64,000 nucleotides of DNA, from contig JALSSO010000008.1 in assembly GCA_026984215.1 (NCBI GenBank), positions 21,909 to 85,908 of the forward strand, given 5' to 3'. Shown in pieces: positions 30,760 to 41,434 of this stretch. The notes under the pieces were generated by a model. It saw only the letters and a list, made by a program, of their open reading frames with translations, did no database searches and had not been told where the DNA came from. The stretch comes from Gammaproteobacteria bacterium (lineage in GTDB: Bacteria; Pseudomonadota; Gammaproteobacteria; JAJDOJ01). Both the position numbers and the translations under genes were made by a program. Position 1 is the stretch's first letter. Each line of letters opens with the position of its first letter.

Positions 30760-31563
30760 TCAGACCACTAGCTTGGGATACACCCGGTCGTACCGGTGAT
30801 ACAGCCATCCCGTGAGTGCGATGCCCGCCACGGCGAACAGCGCCACCGCGGCGAGCCGTCCCAATGCGGGCGGACCGCCTTCGATCAATACGTCCCGGTA
30901 CGCATCGACCATCACGGCGACGGGATTGAGCCAAAAAATCCGCTGCCAAGCCCCGGGAATCGTGTCTACCGAAAAGAAGATGCCGGACAGGAACAGCAAC
31001 AATGTCATCAGATTGTTGACGACGATGGTGAGGTCCGGCAGGAACGGGACCACGGCGGCCACGAAACCGGCCAGGAACACCACCAGCAAGAGCTGTACTA
31101 CCACGAGCACGGGCAACAACGACCAGCTCCACTGCGGCCCCGGACCGGCCAACCCCAGGAAGGCGAGGAGCAGCACCAGCAGCACCACGTACTTCACACC
31201 GTTGGCCAGCACGAGGGAGAGCGGGAACACCCATTTGGGCACGTAGACCTGCCCCAGCAGGGCCTGGTTGGCCAACAGCACCGTGGCACCCGTTCGAACA
31301 CTGGAATCGATCCACCGCCACACCACCAGTCCGCAGATCAGGAACGCCGGATAGCCCGGCCCCCCGCGCTGGAACAATACGCCGAAAACGAGATAGAAAG
31401 TGGCCATGTACAGAACGGGCTCCGCCACCCACCACATCAGACCGAGATACGCCCTGGACATCTCCGCCTTGAGCTCGGCGAGGACCTTGTAGCGCACCAG
31501 TTCCAGCGTGCTGGCGAGCCCCGCCGACACCAGCGGGGACTTTTCGGCAGGAATCAACTCCAT
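30760..31563 (-). CDS. Polysaccharide-type ABC exporter, permease
   Basis: 267 residues from the ATG at 31563 (MELIPAEKSP) with about six membrane helices of the ABC-2 type. It opens with the family-like RYKVLAELKAEMSRAYLGLMWW stretch and ends VYPKLVV. A longer reading starting at 31728 adds unlike sequence. It works with the downstream ATPase to export a lipid-linked glycan. Confidence 0.85.
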   Translation of the reverse strand: MELIPAEKSPLVSAGLASTLELVRYKVLAELKAEMSRAYLGLMWWVAEPVLYMATFYLVFGVLFQRGGPGYPAFLICGLVVWRWIDSSVRTGATVLLANQALLGQVYVPKWVFPLSLVLANGVKYVVLLVLLLAFLGLAGPGPQWSWSLLPVLVVVQLLLVVFLAGFVAAVVPFLPDLTIVVNNLMTLLLFLSGIFFSVDTIPGAWQRIFWLNPVAVMVDAYRDVLIEGGPPALGRLAAVALFAVAGIALTGWLYHRYDRVYPKLVV

Positions 31564-31772
31564 AAGGCGGCGTACCCCCGTGACCCGGGCCCCGCATGGC
31601 TGCGGCATGGAATGCCCGGAATCACGACATGGGCCGGCGACACCCGCCCGCGGCTGCTGCAACGGGTATCTGGGCCGGATGGCTTGCGGGGCGCGACTTG
31701 CGAACCCCTTCCCCCTCACGCCGGCCACTCTATCACACGCGCGGTCGGCCGTCAGTCCGCCGGCCGTGGCCC

Positions 31773-33884
31773 TCAGACCTCGCCGAAATGGACGCCCTCG
31801 CCCACCCAGCGCTCGATCAACGCCTCCGCCGCGGGCGGATCCGCCCGGGAAAGGCTGTGCGCCGCCCGCCCCACCTCGGGCAACAGGTCATGGTCGCGCA
31901 GGACGTCGGCCACGCGCAGGTCGAGCAACCCGGTCTGGCGGGTGCCGAGCACCTCGCCGGGACCGCGCAGCTCCAGGTCGATACGCGCGATCTCGAACCC
32001 GTCGGTGGTCCCCCGCATCGCCTGCAAGCGCCGGCGCGCCACCTCCGAAAGCGGAGGTCGATACAGGAGCACGCAGGCGCTGCGCGCGCGGCCGCGGCCC
32101 ACCCGCCCGCGCAACTGGTGGAGCTGGGCCAACCCTAGGCGCTCGGCGTTCTCGATGATCATGAGCGAGGCGTTGGGCACATCCACCCCCACCTCGATCA
32201 CGGTGGTGGCGACCAGGAGCTGGATCGCGCCCTCCTTGAAGGCGCCCATCACTCGATCTTTCTCCGCCGGTGGCATGCGGCCGTGCACCAGCCCCACCGA
32301 GATGCCGGGCAGCGCCTCGGCCAGGCGCCGCGCCGTCTCCTCGGCGGCCTGGCACTGGAGGGCCTCGGATTCCTCCACCAGGGTGCACACCCAGTAGGCC
32401 TGGCGTCCGGCGGCACAGGCCCGGCTGACCCGTTCCAGCACTTCGTCGCGGCGCGTGTCGGGCACCACCACCGTCTGGACCGGCGCGCGTCCGGGGGGCA
32501 GCTCGTCGATGACGGAGTAGTCCAGATCCCCGTAGGCGGTCATGGCCAGCGTGCGCGGGATGGGGGTGGCCGTCATGATGAGCTGGTGGGGCGCCGTGGC
32601 ACCCTCGGTCCCCTTGCGACGCAGGGCCAGGCGCTGGTGCACCCCGAAGCGGTGCTGCTCGTCCACCACCACCAGCCCCAGCCGGGCGAAGCGCACCGCC
32701 TCCTGGAACAGGGCATGGGTGCCCACCGCCACGGCGGCCCGGCCGGTCTCCAGCGCCTCCCGCACCGCCCGACGCCCGGCCGCGGACTGTCGGCCCGAGA
32801 CCCGCACCACCGCCACACCCAACGGCGCCATCCATCGGTGGAAGGCACCGTGATGCTGTTCGGCCAACAGTTCGGTGGGCGCCATGACCGCAGCCTGAAA
32901 CCCCGCCTCTACCGCGCGCAGGCAGGCCGCCGCCGCCACCACCGTCTTGCCGGATCCCACGTCGCCCTGGACCAGGCGCAGCATGGGCACGGGCCGCTGC
33001 AGGTCGGCGAAGATCTCGCCCACGACGCGGCGCTGCGCCGGCGTGGGCTCGAACGGCAGGCTGGCCAGGAAGCGCTCGGCCAGCCCCGCCGGGCGCGCCG
33101 GGAAACTGGGCGCCCGGTGCCGGCGCGCCAGACACCGCAGGCGCACCATGGCGAGCTGGTGGGCGAGCAGCTCCTCGAAGGCCAGCCGCCGCCGCGCCGG
33201 ATGTGAACCCTCCAGGAGCGCGGCCACGTCCGTCCCCGGCGGGGGCGCATGCACGAGGCCCAGCGCTTCTTCCAGCGGCACCCGCAACCCCTCGGGCAGG
33301 AGCGCGGGCGGCAGCCGGTCGGGCAACGGCCAGCGCCCCTTGCGCAGCCCTTCGAGCGCCTCGGCCACCAAGCGCTGGAGGGTACGCTGGGTGAGGCCTT
33401 CGGTGGCCGGATAGACGGGCGTCAGCCGGCCCGTCCCCGCCGCCGTTTGCCCGGCCGGATCGAACTCGAGCTCTGGATGCACCATCTCCAGGCCGGTGGG
33501 TCCGGCGCGCACCTCGCCGAAGGCTTGCAACGACTGGCCGCGCTGGAACCGCCGGGCGAACCGCAGATTGAAATGGAAGAATCGCAGCACCAGCCAGCCC
33601 GTGCCGTCCGCCAGCGTGACCAAAAGGGCGCGGCGGCGGCGCTGGACCTGCTCCACGTGCTCCACCGTGCCGCGCACCAGCGCCTCGGCCCGGGGGCGCA
33701 GCGATCCGATGGGATGGAACCGAGTGCGGTCCTGATAGCGCAACGGCAGGTGGAAAAGCAGGTCTTGCACACTGCCGATGCGCAACCGCGCCAAACGTTC
33801 GGCCAGCGCGGGTCCCACCCCCCGCAGCGCCGTGACCGGCGTGCGCCGCGCGGCGGCCCCGGCCGTGGCCGGGCGGGCCGTCAT
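31773..33884 (-). CDS. recG: ATP-dependent DNA helicase RecG
   Basis: 703-residue branch-migration helicase for stalled forks and Holliday junctions. An N-terminal HhH-like wedge region (VTALRGVGPALAERL) is followed by an OB fold, Walker A GDVGSGKT, the DEQH box VVDEQHRFG, motif III TATPIPRTLAM and motif VI QLRGRVGRG. Full length for the family. The next gene upstream is ridA, 4 bases away. Confidence 0.97.
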   Translation of the reverse strand: MTARPATAGAAARRTPVTALRGVGPALAERLARLRIGSVQDLLFHLPLRYQDRTRFHPIGSLRPRAEALVRGTVEHVEQVQRRRRALLVTLADGTGWLVLRFFHFNLRFARRFQRGQSLQAFGEVRAGPTGLEMVHPELEFDPAGQTAAGTGRLTPVYPATEGLTQRTLQRLVAEALEGLRKGRWPLPDRLPPALLPEGLRVPLEEALGLVHAPPPGTDVAALLEGSHPARRRLAFEELLAHQLAMVRLRCLARRHRAPSFPARPAGLAERFLASLPFEPTPAQRRVVGEIFADLQRPVPMLRLVQGDVGSGKTVVAAAACLRAVEAGFQAAVMAPTELLAEQHHGAFHRWMAPLGVAVVRVSGRQSAAGRRAVREALETGRAAVAVGTHALFQEAVRFARLGLVVVDEQHRFGVHQRLALRRKGTEGATAPHQLIMTATPIPRTLAMTAYGDLDYSVIDELPPGRAPVQTVVVPDTRRDEVLERVSRACAAGRQAYWVCTLVEESEALQCQAAEETARRLAEALPGISVGLVHGRMPPAEKDRVMGAFKEGAIQLLVATTVIEVGVDVPNASLMIIENAERLGLAQLHQLRGRVGRGRARSACVLLYRPPLSEVARRRLQAMRGTTDGFEIARIDLELRGPGEVLGTRQTGLLDLRVADVLRDHDLLPEVGRAAHSLSRADPPAAEALIERWVGEGVHFGEV

Positions 33885-33888
33885 CGGC

Positions 33889-34287
33889 TCAGTCCTGATC
33901 CTGTGGTAGATACAACACGGCGTCCATCTCCACGGCCGCCCCCTTGGGGAGGGCCGCCACCCCCACCGCCGCGCGGGCCGGATAGGGCCGAGCGAAGTAC
34001 TCGGCCATGATCTCGTTGACCACCGGAAAGTGGGCGAGATCGGTGAGATAAACGGTCAGCTTGACTGCGTCGTCCAACGTCCCACCGGCCGCCCGCGCCA
34101 CCGCCGCGAGGTTGTCGAACACGCGCCGGATCTGTTCGGCCACGTCCCCCCCGACCAGCGCCATGGTGTCCGGATCCAGCGGGATCTGGCCGGAGAGATA
34201 GACCCAGTCGCCGGCGTGCACGGCCTGCGAGTAAGTTCCGATGGCCTCGGGGGCCTGTGGGGTGTGAACGGCCTGTTTTCTGATCAT
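33889..34287 (-). CDS. ridA: RidA family enamine/imine deaminase
   Basis: 132-residue YjgF/RidA family protein that hydrolyses reactive 2-aminoacrylate from PLP enzymes. Conserved parts are [20 protein letters not shown], the [13 protein letters not shown] strand and the C-terminal active-site stretch [18 protein letters not shown]. The ATG at 34287 was taken; a longer reading continues into the spoT 3' end in another frame. The spoT-ridA-recG order is usual. Confidence 0.95.
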   Translation of the reverse strand: MIRKQAVHTPQAPEAIGTYSQAVHAGDWVYLSGQIPLDPDTMALVGGDVAEQIRRVFDNLAAVARAAGGTLDDAVKLTVYLTDLAHFPVVNEIMAEYFARPYPARAAVGVAALPKGAAVEMDAVLYLPQDQD

Positions 34288-34384
34288 GTCGCGTCTCCGT
34301 GACAGGGATGGTGCGAAGGCGATGCATTGTGCCTCAGGCACCACGCGCGCGCAGCTGCGCCGGTGCCCTGGGCACGATCCGGGT

Positions 34385-36541
34385 TCAGCCGACCCGCTTG
34401 ACGGAATAGACTTGGGGAATCTTGCGCAGGGCCCGTAGGATGCGGGCCAGGTGTCGCCGGTCGCGGGCCGCCAGCACGAAGGTGAGTGTGGTGGAGGAAC
34501 CGTCGTGGCGCTCGAAGGTGATGTTTTCGATATTGGAATGCTGGCCGGAGATCCGCGAGGCCATCTCGGCCAGCACGCCGCGCTCGTTGCGTGTCTGCAC
34601 GCGAATGGCCGCCAGGAATTCCCCCTGGGGCGCCTCGGCCCAACGCACGGAGATGGTCCGGTCTTCCATACGGCGGTAGGCCCGCACGTTGGGGCAGTGG
34701 TCACGGTGAACCACCAGGCCCCGGCCCGCGCTCAAGACCCCCACCACGGGATCGCGCGGAATCGGATAACAGCATTTGGCGAAGCTGACCACCATGCCCT
34801 CGGTGCCTTCGATGGACAGCGCGGCTGCCGTCCCTTGCCCTTCCGCCTCGCCGGTGTCTGGGACCAGCCGGTGGGCCACCACCTGCGCCATGCGCCTGCC
34901 CAGGCCGATCTCCTCGAGCAGGTCCTCCAGCGAGTCGAGCCCCAGCTCCTCCAGCAGCGTGGCCATACGGGCCGCCGACACCTGGCGCAGGGACAGGTCG
35001 AAACCCGCCAGCGCCTTTTCCAGCAACCGCCGACCGAGCCGGCGAGCCTCGCCGCGGCGCTGGTTCTTCAGGTAGTGCCGGATGGCGGCCCGTGCCTTGC
35101 CGGTCACCACGAAGTCGAGCCAGTTGGGATTGGGCCGGCCGGTGGCCGCAGTGATCACTTCCACGGTCTGGCCGCTTTGCAGCACCGTGCTGAGCGGCGC
35201 CAGCCGCCGGTCGATCTTCACCGCCACACAGGTGTTGCCCACGTCGGAATGGATGGCATAGGCGAAGTCCACGGCCGTCGCGCCGCGCGGCAGGGCCCGG
35301 ATCTCGCCGGCCGGCGTGAACACATAGACCTCGTCCGGGAAGAGGTCCACCTTGATGCTTTCCAGGAACTCCAGCGAATTGCCGGCCCGTTTCTGGATTT
35401 CCAGCACGTCCTCCAGCCAGCGCCGGGCCCGGTCGTGGGCCGGGGTACCCGACCCACCCGCCTTGTAGAGCCAATGGGCGGCGATGCCCGCCTCGGCCAC
35501 GCGGTCCATCTCCTCGGTGCGGATCTGCACCTCGATGGGAATCCCGTGGGGGCCGAACAGGGTCGTGTGCAGGGACTGATAGCCGTTGGCCTTGGGAATG
35601 GCGATGTAGTCCTTGAAGCGTCCGGGCAGCGGTGTGTAGAGATTGTGCACGGCGCCCAGTACACGGTAGCAGGTGTCCACGTCGCGGGCGATGATGCGCA
35701 CCGCGAACACGTCGAACACCTCTTTGAACGGCAACCGCTTGGCGCGCATCTTGCGGTAGATGCTGTAGAGGTTCTTGGTGCGTCCCAGAATGCGCGCCTC
35801 GACTTCCAGTTCCTCGAGCCGCGCACAGATGGCCGTCTCCACCTTCTGCATCAACTCGCGCTGGTGACCCGTGGCCTGGCGCACCGCCGCCTCCAGCACC
35901 CGGTAACGCAGGGGATACAGCGCCTGGAAGCCCAGGTCCTCCAACTCCTGACGCAGCCGGTTCATGCCCAGGCGTTGGGCGATGGGGGCGTAGATGTCCA
36001 GGGTCTCCCGGGCGATGCGCCGGCGTTTGTCCGGGCGCATGACACCGAGCGTGCGCATGTTGTGCAGCCGGTCGGCGAGCTTGATCATGATCACCCGCAG
36101 GTCGCGGGCCACCGCAAGCATCATCTTGCGGAAACTCTCGGCGGCCGCCTCGGCCTTGGACTCGAAGCTGAGGCTGGAGAGCTTGCTCACCCCATCGACC
36201 AGCTCGGCCACCTCGGCGCCGAACTCCGCCTCGATCTGGGACTTGGCCGTGGGCGTGTCCTCGATCACGTCGTGGAGGATGGCGGCCATGATGCTCGACG
36301 CATCCAGGCGCATCTCGGCCATGGTGCGGGCCACCGCCAGGGGATGGAAGATGTAGGGTTCGCCGGTGAGGCGGGTCTGGCCCTCGTGGGCCTCGGCTCC
36401 AAAGAGGTAGGCGCGGTAGATCTCGCGCACTTCCTCGGGGGAGAGATACGCCTCGAGCAGCGCGCAGAGGTCGCTGATCAGGAAGCGGCTGGATTCAGCG
36501 GCGGGTGCAGGTCCGGGGCGGGAGATCGCCGGATTCGCCAT
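34385..36541 (-). CDS. spoT: Bifunctional (p)ppGpp synthetase/hydrolase SpoT
   Basis: 718 residues. The HD hydrolase domain has H90-D91 in HDVIED, followed by the RelA/SpoT synthetase domain ([17 protein letters not shown]), a TGS domain ([18 protein letters not shown]) and a C-terminal ACT domain. The hydrolase motif is intact, so it can make and remove the alarmone, as SpoT rather than RelA. It lies downstream of rpoZ and gmk, as in most gammaproteobacteria. Confidence 0.97.
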   Translation of the reverse strand: MANPAISRPGPAPAAESSRFLISDLCALLEAYLSPEEVREIYRAYLFGAEAHEGQTRLTGEPYIFHPLAVARTMAEMRLDASSIMAAILHDVIEDTPTAKSQIEAEFGAEVAELVDGVSKLSSLSFESKAEAAAESFRKMMLAVARDLRVIMIKLADRLHNMRTLGVMRPDKRRRIARETLDIYAPIAQRLGMNRLRQELEDLGFQALYPLRYRVLEAAVRQATGHQRELMQKVETAICARLEELEVEARILGRTKNLYSIYRKMRAKRLPFKEVFDVFAVRIIARDVDTCYRVLGAVHNLYTPLPGRFKDYIAIPKANGYQSLHTTLFGPHGIPIEVQIRTEEMDRVAEAGIAAHWLYKAGGSGTPAHDRARRWLEDVLEIQKRAGNSLEFLESIKVDLFPDEVYVFTPAGEIRALPRGATAVDFAYAIHSDVGNTCVAVKIDRRLAPLSTVLQSGQTVEVITAATGRPNPNWLDFVVTGKARAAIRHYLKNQRRGEARRLGRRLLEKALAGFDLSLRQVSAARMATLLEELGLDSLEDLLEEIGLGRRMAQVVAHRLVPDTGEAEGQGTAAALSIEGTEGMVVSFAKCCYPIPRDPVVGVLSAGRGLVVHRDHCPNVRAYRRMEDRTISVRWAEAPQGEFLAAIRVQTRNERGVLAEMASRISGQHSNIENITFERHDGSSTTLTFVLAARDRRHLARILRALRKIPQVYSVKRVG

Positions 36542-36562
36542 GCGGCCCAGCCGTCCCGAAGG

Positions 36563-36844
36563 TCAGATTTCGTCCGGGGGGCCCGCCGGGGGTCGGGGCA
36601 CGTCGGTGAAGGGGTTCATCTCCATGCCCGGCATTTCGAGCGCTTCCGGCTCGTCGAGCAACTCGGGACCGATCTTGCCCTCGGCGATCTCGCGCAGCGC
36701 GATGACGGTGGGCTTGTCGTTCTCGGGCTCGACCAGGGGCTCGGCCCCACGCTCGATCTGCCGCGCCCGCTTGGCGGCCAACAGTACAAGCTGGAAACGG
36801 TTGTCCACCTTCTCGAGACAGTCCTCTACGGTCACTCGCGCCAT
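36563..36844 (-). CDS. rpoZ: RNA polymerase omega subunit
   Basis: 93 residues beginning [20 protein letters not shown], the family hallmark. Omega helps assemble beta' and is a ppGpp-binding site, which fits its linkage to spoT 21 bases downstream. The ATG at 36844 was chosen; upstream extension to 36922 is not family-like. An acidic Pro-rich tail is typical of this group. Confidence 0.96.
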   Translation of the reverse strand: MARVTVEDCLEKVDNRFQLVLLAAKRARQIERGAEPLVEPENDKPTVIALREIAEGKIGPELLDEPEALEMPGMEMNPFTDVPRPPAGPPDEI

Positions 36845-36961
36845 TCGCGCAACCTCCAACGGAACTCCGGAAACGACAAAAAACCACAACGGTCCGGGCC
36901 GCTGCGGAACACTGCCTCGCATTCTACGGCAAAACCCCTCGACGGGCCACTGGCCGGCCTT

Positions 36962-37615
<654 letters not shown>

Positions 37616-37697
37616 CTAGACGACGTGGATGACGAACGGTCGCCGGCGATGGGAGGGCGGACGCAAGACATGCCGCCGGCCCCTTTCCCACAGCGGG

Positions 37698-38090
37698 CTA
37701 CTGCAAGCGGCGTACCTCTTCGTCACCCAGGTTCAACACCGTGCGGGCCAGGTCCACCGCCGCGTGGGCAAAGGCCTCCAGGTCCCGGTAGGCGTCGGAA
37801 CGGTCCAGGACCTGGCTGCCGCCGGGCAGAATCAGACGCACGCCGTACTGACCTTCGTCCCGTTCGCGCGCGGGCAGACGCTCGGCGGTGATGTACATGC
37901 CGGGCTCCGACTCGCCATCCACCACCGCCGCCAGGATCCAGCGGTAGTCGCGGCCGTCCCTGGACTCGATGTCACCCAGGATCACGAAGCTGAAGTTGCC
38001 CACCCGATAACGGCGCCTGGGGATCGCCGTGCCGATCCCCGGTCGTTCGATGCGGGCTGCGGCCTCCTGCGCCACGACGGAAACGCTCAA
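37698..38090 (-). CDS. Conserved hypothetical protein coupled to thioredoxin
   Basis: 130 residues from a TTG that overlaps the thioredoxin stop (TTGA); a GTG at 38075 is the alternative. Protein-like sequence includes YRVGNFSFVILGDIESRD, YRWILAAVVDGESEPGMYI and LEAFAHAAVDLARTVLNLGDE. No signal peptide, membrane segment or known domain is visible. Placement right behind thioredoxin suggests cotranslation; function unknown. Confidence 0.65.
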   Translation of the reverse strand: MSVSVVAQEAAARIERPGIGTAIPRRRYRVGNFSFVILGDIESRDGRDYRWILAAVVDGESEPGMYITAERLPARERDEGQYGVRLILPGGSQVLDRSDAYRDLEAFAHAAVDLARTVLNLGDEEVRRLQ

Positions 38091-38482
38091 GCCTGCTGCG
38101 AGCCCTGCTGCTGCGCCTGCTGGGCCTCCTGTTGCTCGATCTCCTGGCGCACTTTGTCCATGTCCAGGTTCTTGGCCTGTTGCAGCAGGTCGTCGAGCTG
38201 GGCCGCCGAGAGCATGCCGGGCTGGGCGTACAGCAGGATCTGCTGGCGCAGGAGCATGATGGTGGGAATGGACTGGATGCGGTAGGCGGCGGCCAGTTCC
38301 CGCTGCTCTTCGGTGTTGACCTTGGCGAAGACCACGTCGTCGTGCTTCTCCGAGGCGGCCTCGAAAATGGGTGCGAAGGCCTTGCAGGGACCGCACCAGG
38401 AAGCCCAGAAGTCGATCACCACGATGTCGTTGTTCTCGATGACCTCGCGAAAATTCTCTTTGGTCAGTTCCATGGTGGCCAT
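38087..38482 (-). CDS. trxA: Thioredoxin
   Basis: 131 residues with active site W-C30-G-P-C33-K and the cis-Pro in SIPTIML. The start MATMELTKENF is typical. A C-terminal extension after the fold is rich in Gln (EQQEAQQAQQQGSQQA), longer than the usual 105-110 residues. It reduces disulfides in the cytoplasm. The longer reading from 38515 adds non-family residues. Divergent from the psr-like operon. Confidence 0.9.
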   Translation of the reverse strand: MATMELTKENFREVIENNDIVVIDFWASWCGPCKAFAPIFEAASEKHDDVVFAKVNTEEQRELAAAYRIQSIPTIMLLRQQILLYAQPGMLSAAQLDDLLQQAKNLDMDKVRQEIEQQEAQQAQQQGSQQA

Positions 38483-38599
38483 GGGGGAATTCCTCTGTCG
38501 CTGATCGGTTTGCAACGGACCCTAAGCCATTCGGCGCCGCCCCGCAACGCTTGACACACCCGTGGCGGGTCCACCCTCCCCGCACCGGGGACACGCCGG

Positions 38600-38613
38600 T
38601 TGATCCCAGTCAA
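38600..38613 (+). promoter_or_regulatory. FNR/Anr-type box ahead of the psrA-like gene
   Basis: TTGATCCCAGTCAA matches the FNR consensus TTGAT-N4-ATCAA at nine of ten positions. Its centre is about 41 bases before the start codon of the next gene, the class II position if transcription begins at the ATG. A possible -10 (TTGAAT, 38635-38640) fits this. Confidence 0.55.
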
Positions 38614-38646
38614 GCGCCCCGCCTCGGGACTTGCTTGAATGGGCCC

Positions 38647-40833
38647 ATGAAACGACGCGATTTTCTCAAGCTCTCCGCCACCTTCGGGGCCGGGGGCGCC
38701 CTTCCGCTGGGGCTGATCTCGGGCTGCGCCGAGCACCCGCTGCCCGGCAGCGGCCGGGTCACGCGCACGCCCACGGTCTGTGACATGTGCTTCTGGAAGT
38801 GCGCAGGCTGGGTCGTCCAGGAGGACGGCGAGCCCTGGAAGGTGGTGGGCCACGCCGGCGATCTGCACAGTGGCGGGCGGCTGTGCACCCGCGGCACCGG
38901 TGGGATCGGGGCCTACCTGGACCCGGACCGGCTCAGGCGCCCCCTCGTCCGCGTGGAGGACCATGGCCGGCAGCGGTTCAAGGAGGTCTCCTGGGAGGAA
39001 GCGCTGGACACGGTGGCCCACGGCCTGAAGCGGGTGGCCGAGCGCCACGGTGCCGATCGCGTCGCCCTGTTCTCCCATGGCGCCGGCGGCCACCACTTCA
39101 AACACCTGCTGCGGGCCTTCGGTTCGGGCAGCTTCGCCGCCCCGTCCTACGCCCAGTGCCGCGGACCACGCGAGGTGGGCTTTCAGCTCACCTTCGGCGA
39201 GGGCGTGGGCTCGCCCGACCGCACCGACATGGCCCATTCCCGCTGCATCGTGCTCATCGGCTCACACATCGGCGAGAACCTGCACAACGGCCAGGTGCAG
39301 ACGCTCACCGAGGCGCTGTACCGGGAAGTCACCCTCATCACTGTGGACCCCCGCTTCTCGGTGGTGGCGAGCAAATCGCGTTACTGGCTGCCCATCAAGC
39401 CGGGTACGGACCTGGCGCTGCTGCTGGCCTGGATGCACGTGCTGATCGACGAGGAACTGTACGACCGGGACTACATCCAGCGGTACGCCACCGGCTTCGA
39501 ACCATTGGCCGAGCATGTGAGACAGTTTCCACCCGAGTGGGCCTATCTGGAGACCGGGATCGCCCCGCAGACCATCCGAGAGACCGCTCGCGAAATGGCC
39601 CGGGCCGCGCCGGCAACCCTGGTCCACCCGGGGCGCCACACCACCTGGTGGGGCGACGACACGCAACGCGCACGGGCCATCGCCATCCTCAATGCCCTGT
39701 TGGGATCCTGGGGCCGCAAGGGCGGGCTCTACCTGCAGGAGCGGGTGGACCTGCCCAAATACCCGTATCCGCCCTATCCCAAACCCAAGAGCACCTTCAA
39801 GGCGGCCCACCGCGGCCGCTTTCCGCTGGCCGAGGCCGGAGTCTCCAACGCCCTGGTGGAAGCCTCCATCGGCAGGGACGCCCACTACAAGGCCTGGGTG
39901 GTGTATGGCACCAACCTCCCAGTGACCATCCCGGGCGTGCGGCCCCTACTCAAGGCAGCCATCGACTCGCTGGACTTCGTGGTGGTCATCGACACCATGC
40001 CCGCCGAGATCACCGGCTATGCGGACGTGGTGTTGCCCGAGTGCACCTATCTGGAGCGTTACGACGAGTTGCGCAATGCACCGGAACGCCGGCCTTCGCT
40101 GGCCCTGCGTATGCCCGCCTTCGCGCCGCGCCACGAAACCAAGCCCGGCTGGTGGATCGCCCGGGAAATCGGCCTGCGCCTGGGTCTGGATCGGTACTTC
40201 CCGTGGAAGGACTACGCCGAGGTATTGGACTGGCAGCTGCGGAAGGTGGGCAGTTCCCTGGAGGAAATGCAGCGGATCGGCCTCAAGCACTTTCCCCGAC
40301 AGACCCCGCTCTACCTGGCCGAGGGCGAGGACTATCCCTTCGCCACCCCCAGCGGCAAGATCGAACTCTACTCCCGGACCCTGGCACAGGCCGGCTTCGA
40401 CCCCATGCCACGCTACACACCACCCCCCGAGCGGCCCGCGGGCTACTACCACCTGAACTATGGGCGCATGCCCGCGCACACCTTCAGCCGGACCACCAAC
40501 AATCCCCTGCTGTTCCAGCTGGCCCCCGAGAACGTCCTCTGGGTCAATCCCATCACCGCGGAGCAATGGGGCCTGCGGACCGGTCAACGCGTGCGGCTCA
40601 AGAACCAGGACGGTGTGGTGAGTCTGCCCATCCGCGTGCGGGTCACCGAGCGAATCCGGCCCGACTCGGTATTCATGGCCCATGGGTTCGGGCACCGCTC
40701 GCCGCGCCTGCGGCTGACCTTCCAGGTGGGGGTGGACGACAGCGCACTCATGACCCACGTGCCGCTGGACCCCATCATGGGCGCCACGGCCATGCGGGCC
40801 AACTTCGTCACCTTCGTGAAGGCGGACGCATGA
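38647..40833 (+). CDS. Psr/Phs-type molybdopterin oxidoreductase, catalytic subunit
   Basis: 728-residue molybdoenzyme. Tat motif KRRDFLKLS at the N-terminus with an ISGC that could act as a lipobox; 4Fe-4S ligands C45, C48, C52 and C80; molybdenum ligand probably C171 in SYAQCRGPRE. The size and the B and C subunit types point to polysulfide, thiosulfate or tetrathionate-like reductases, or a sulfite dehydrogenase working in reverse; the substrate cannot be read from the sequence. No Shine-Dalgarno stands before the ATG, consistent with a leaderless message from the FNR-type promoter. Confidence 0.88.
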   Translation: MKRRDFLKLSATFGAGGALPLGLISGCAEHPLPGSGRVTRTPTVCDMCFWKCAGWVVQEDGEPWKVVGHAGDLHSGGRLCTRGTGGIGAYLDPDRLRRPLVRVEDHGRQRFKEVSWEEALDTVAHGLKRVAERHGADRVALFSHGAGGHHFKHLLRAFGSGSFAAPSYAQCRGPREVGFQLTFGEGVGSPDRTDMAHSRCIVLIGSHIGENLHNGQVQTLTEALYREVTLITVDPRFSVVASKSRYWLPIKPGTDLALLLAWMHVLIDEELYDRDYIQRYATGFEPLAEHVRQFPPEWAYLETGIAPQTIRETAREMARAAPATLVHPGRHTTWWGDDTQRARAIAILNALLGSWGRKGGLYLQERVDLPKYPYPPYPKPKSTFKAAHRGRFPLAEAGVSNALVEASIGRDAHYKAWVVYGTNLPVTIPGVRPLLKAAIDSLDFVVVIDTMPAEITGYADVVLPECTYLERYDELRNAPERRPSLALRMPAFAPRHETKPGWWIAREIGLRLGLDRYFPWKDYAEVLDWQLRKVGSSLEEMQRIGLKHFPRQTPLYLAEGEDYPFATPSGKIELYSRTLAQAGFDPMPRYTPPPERPAGYYHLNYGRMPAHTFSRTTNNPLLFQLAPENVLWVNPITAEQWGLRTGQRVRLKNQDGVVSLPIRVRVTERIRPDSVFMAHGFGHRSPRLRLTFQVGVDDSALMTHVPLDPIMGATAMRANFVTFVKADA

Positions 40834-40861
40834 AACCCGGCACGCCCCCCACGCGGGCTCC

Positions 40862-41425
40862 ATGGACGCTCGCAAGGCCATGACCGTCCGCTACGCCATG
40901 GTCATCGACACGCGCACCTGCATCGGCTGCGGGGACTGCGTGGTGGCGTGCAAGACCGAGAACAAGGTCCCCGCCGGGCTCAACCGGGACTGGGTGGTGG
41001 AGCTCACCGAGGGAACCTATCCCAACCTGCGCACCGAGTTCCGCTCCGAGCGCTGCAATCACTGCTCGCACGCCACCTGCGTCTATATGTGCCCCACCGG
41101 TGCCAGCCATCACTGGCGCGACACCAACATCGTGCTGGTGGACCCGGCCAAGTGCACCGGCTGCAAGGCCTGCATCGCCGCCTGTCCCTACGACGCGCGG
41201 CTGATCATGCATCCGCAGGGCTACATCGACAAATGCACCTTTTGCCATCACCGCGTCGCAAAGGGCCTGGACCCGGCCTGCGTCGCCACCTGCCCCACCC
41301 GCTGCATGCACTTCGGCGTACTCGACGATCCGGACAGCCGTGTCTCGCGCCTGCTGCGCACCCGCAAATGGAAGACCCTCCAGCCCGAGACGGGCAACGA
41401 ACCCAACGTCTATTACCTCCTGTGA
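40862..41425 (+). CDS. Psr/Phs-type Fe-S subunit
   Basis: 187 residues with four 4Fe-4S Cys groups: CIGCGDCVVAC, CNHCSHATCVYMCP, CTGCKACIAACP, and CTFC with CVATCP. It wires the catalytic subunit to the NrfD-like anchor. It has no own signal and is likely co-exported with the Tat-carrying subunit. Either the ATG at 40862 or the one at 40880 (MTVRYAM) could be the start; neither has a clear ribosome site. Confidence 0.92.
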   Translation: MDARKAMTVRYAMVIDTRTCIGCGDCVVACKTENKVPAGLNRDWVVELTEGTYPNLRTEFRSERCNHCSHATCVYMCPTGASHHWRDTNIVLVDPAKCTGCKACIAACPYDARLIMHPQGYIDKCTFCHHRVAKGLDPACVATCPTRCMHFGVLDDPDSRVSRLLRTRKWKTLQPETGNEPNVYYLL

Positions 41426-41434
41426 GCCCCCGCC

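Noticed and set aside
38551..38556. Perfect TTGACA hexamer upstream of the psr-like operon
   Set aside because: No -10 element at 16-18 bases. The FNR-type promoter nearer the gene fits better.
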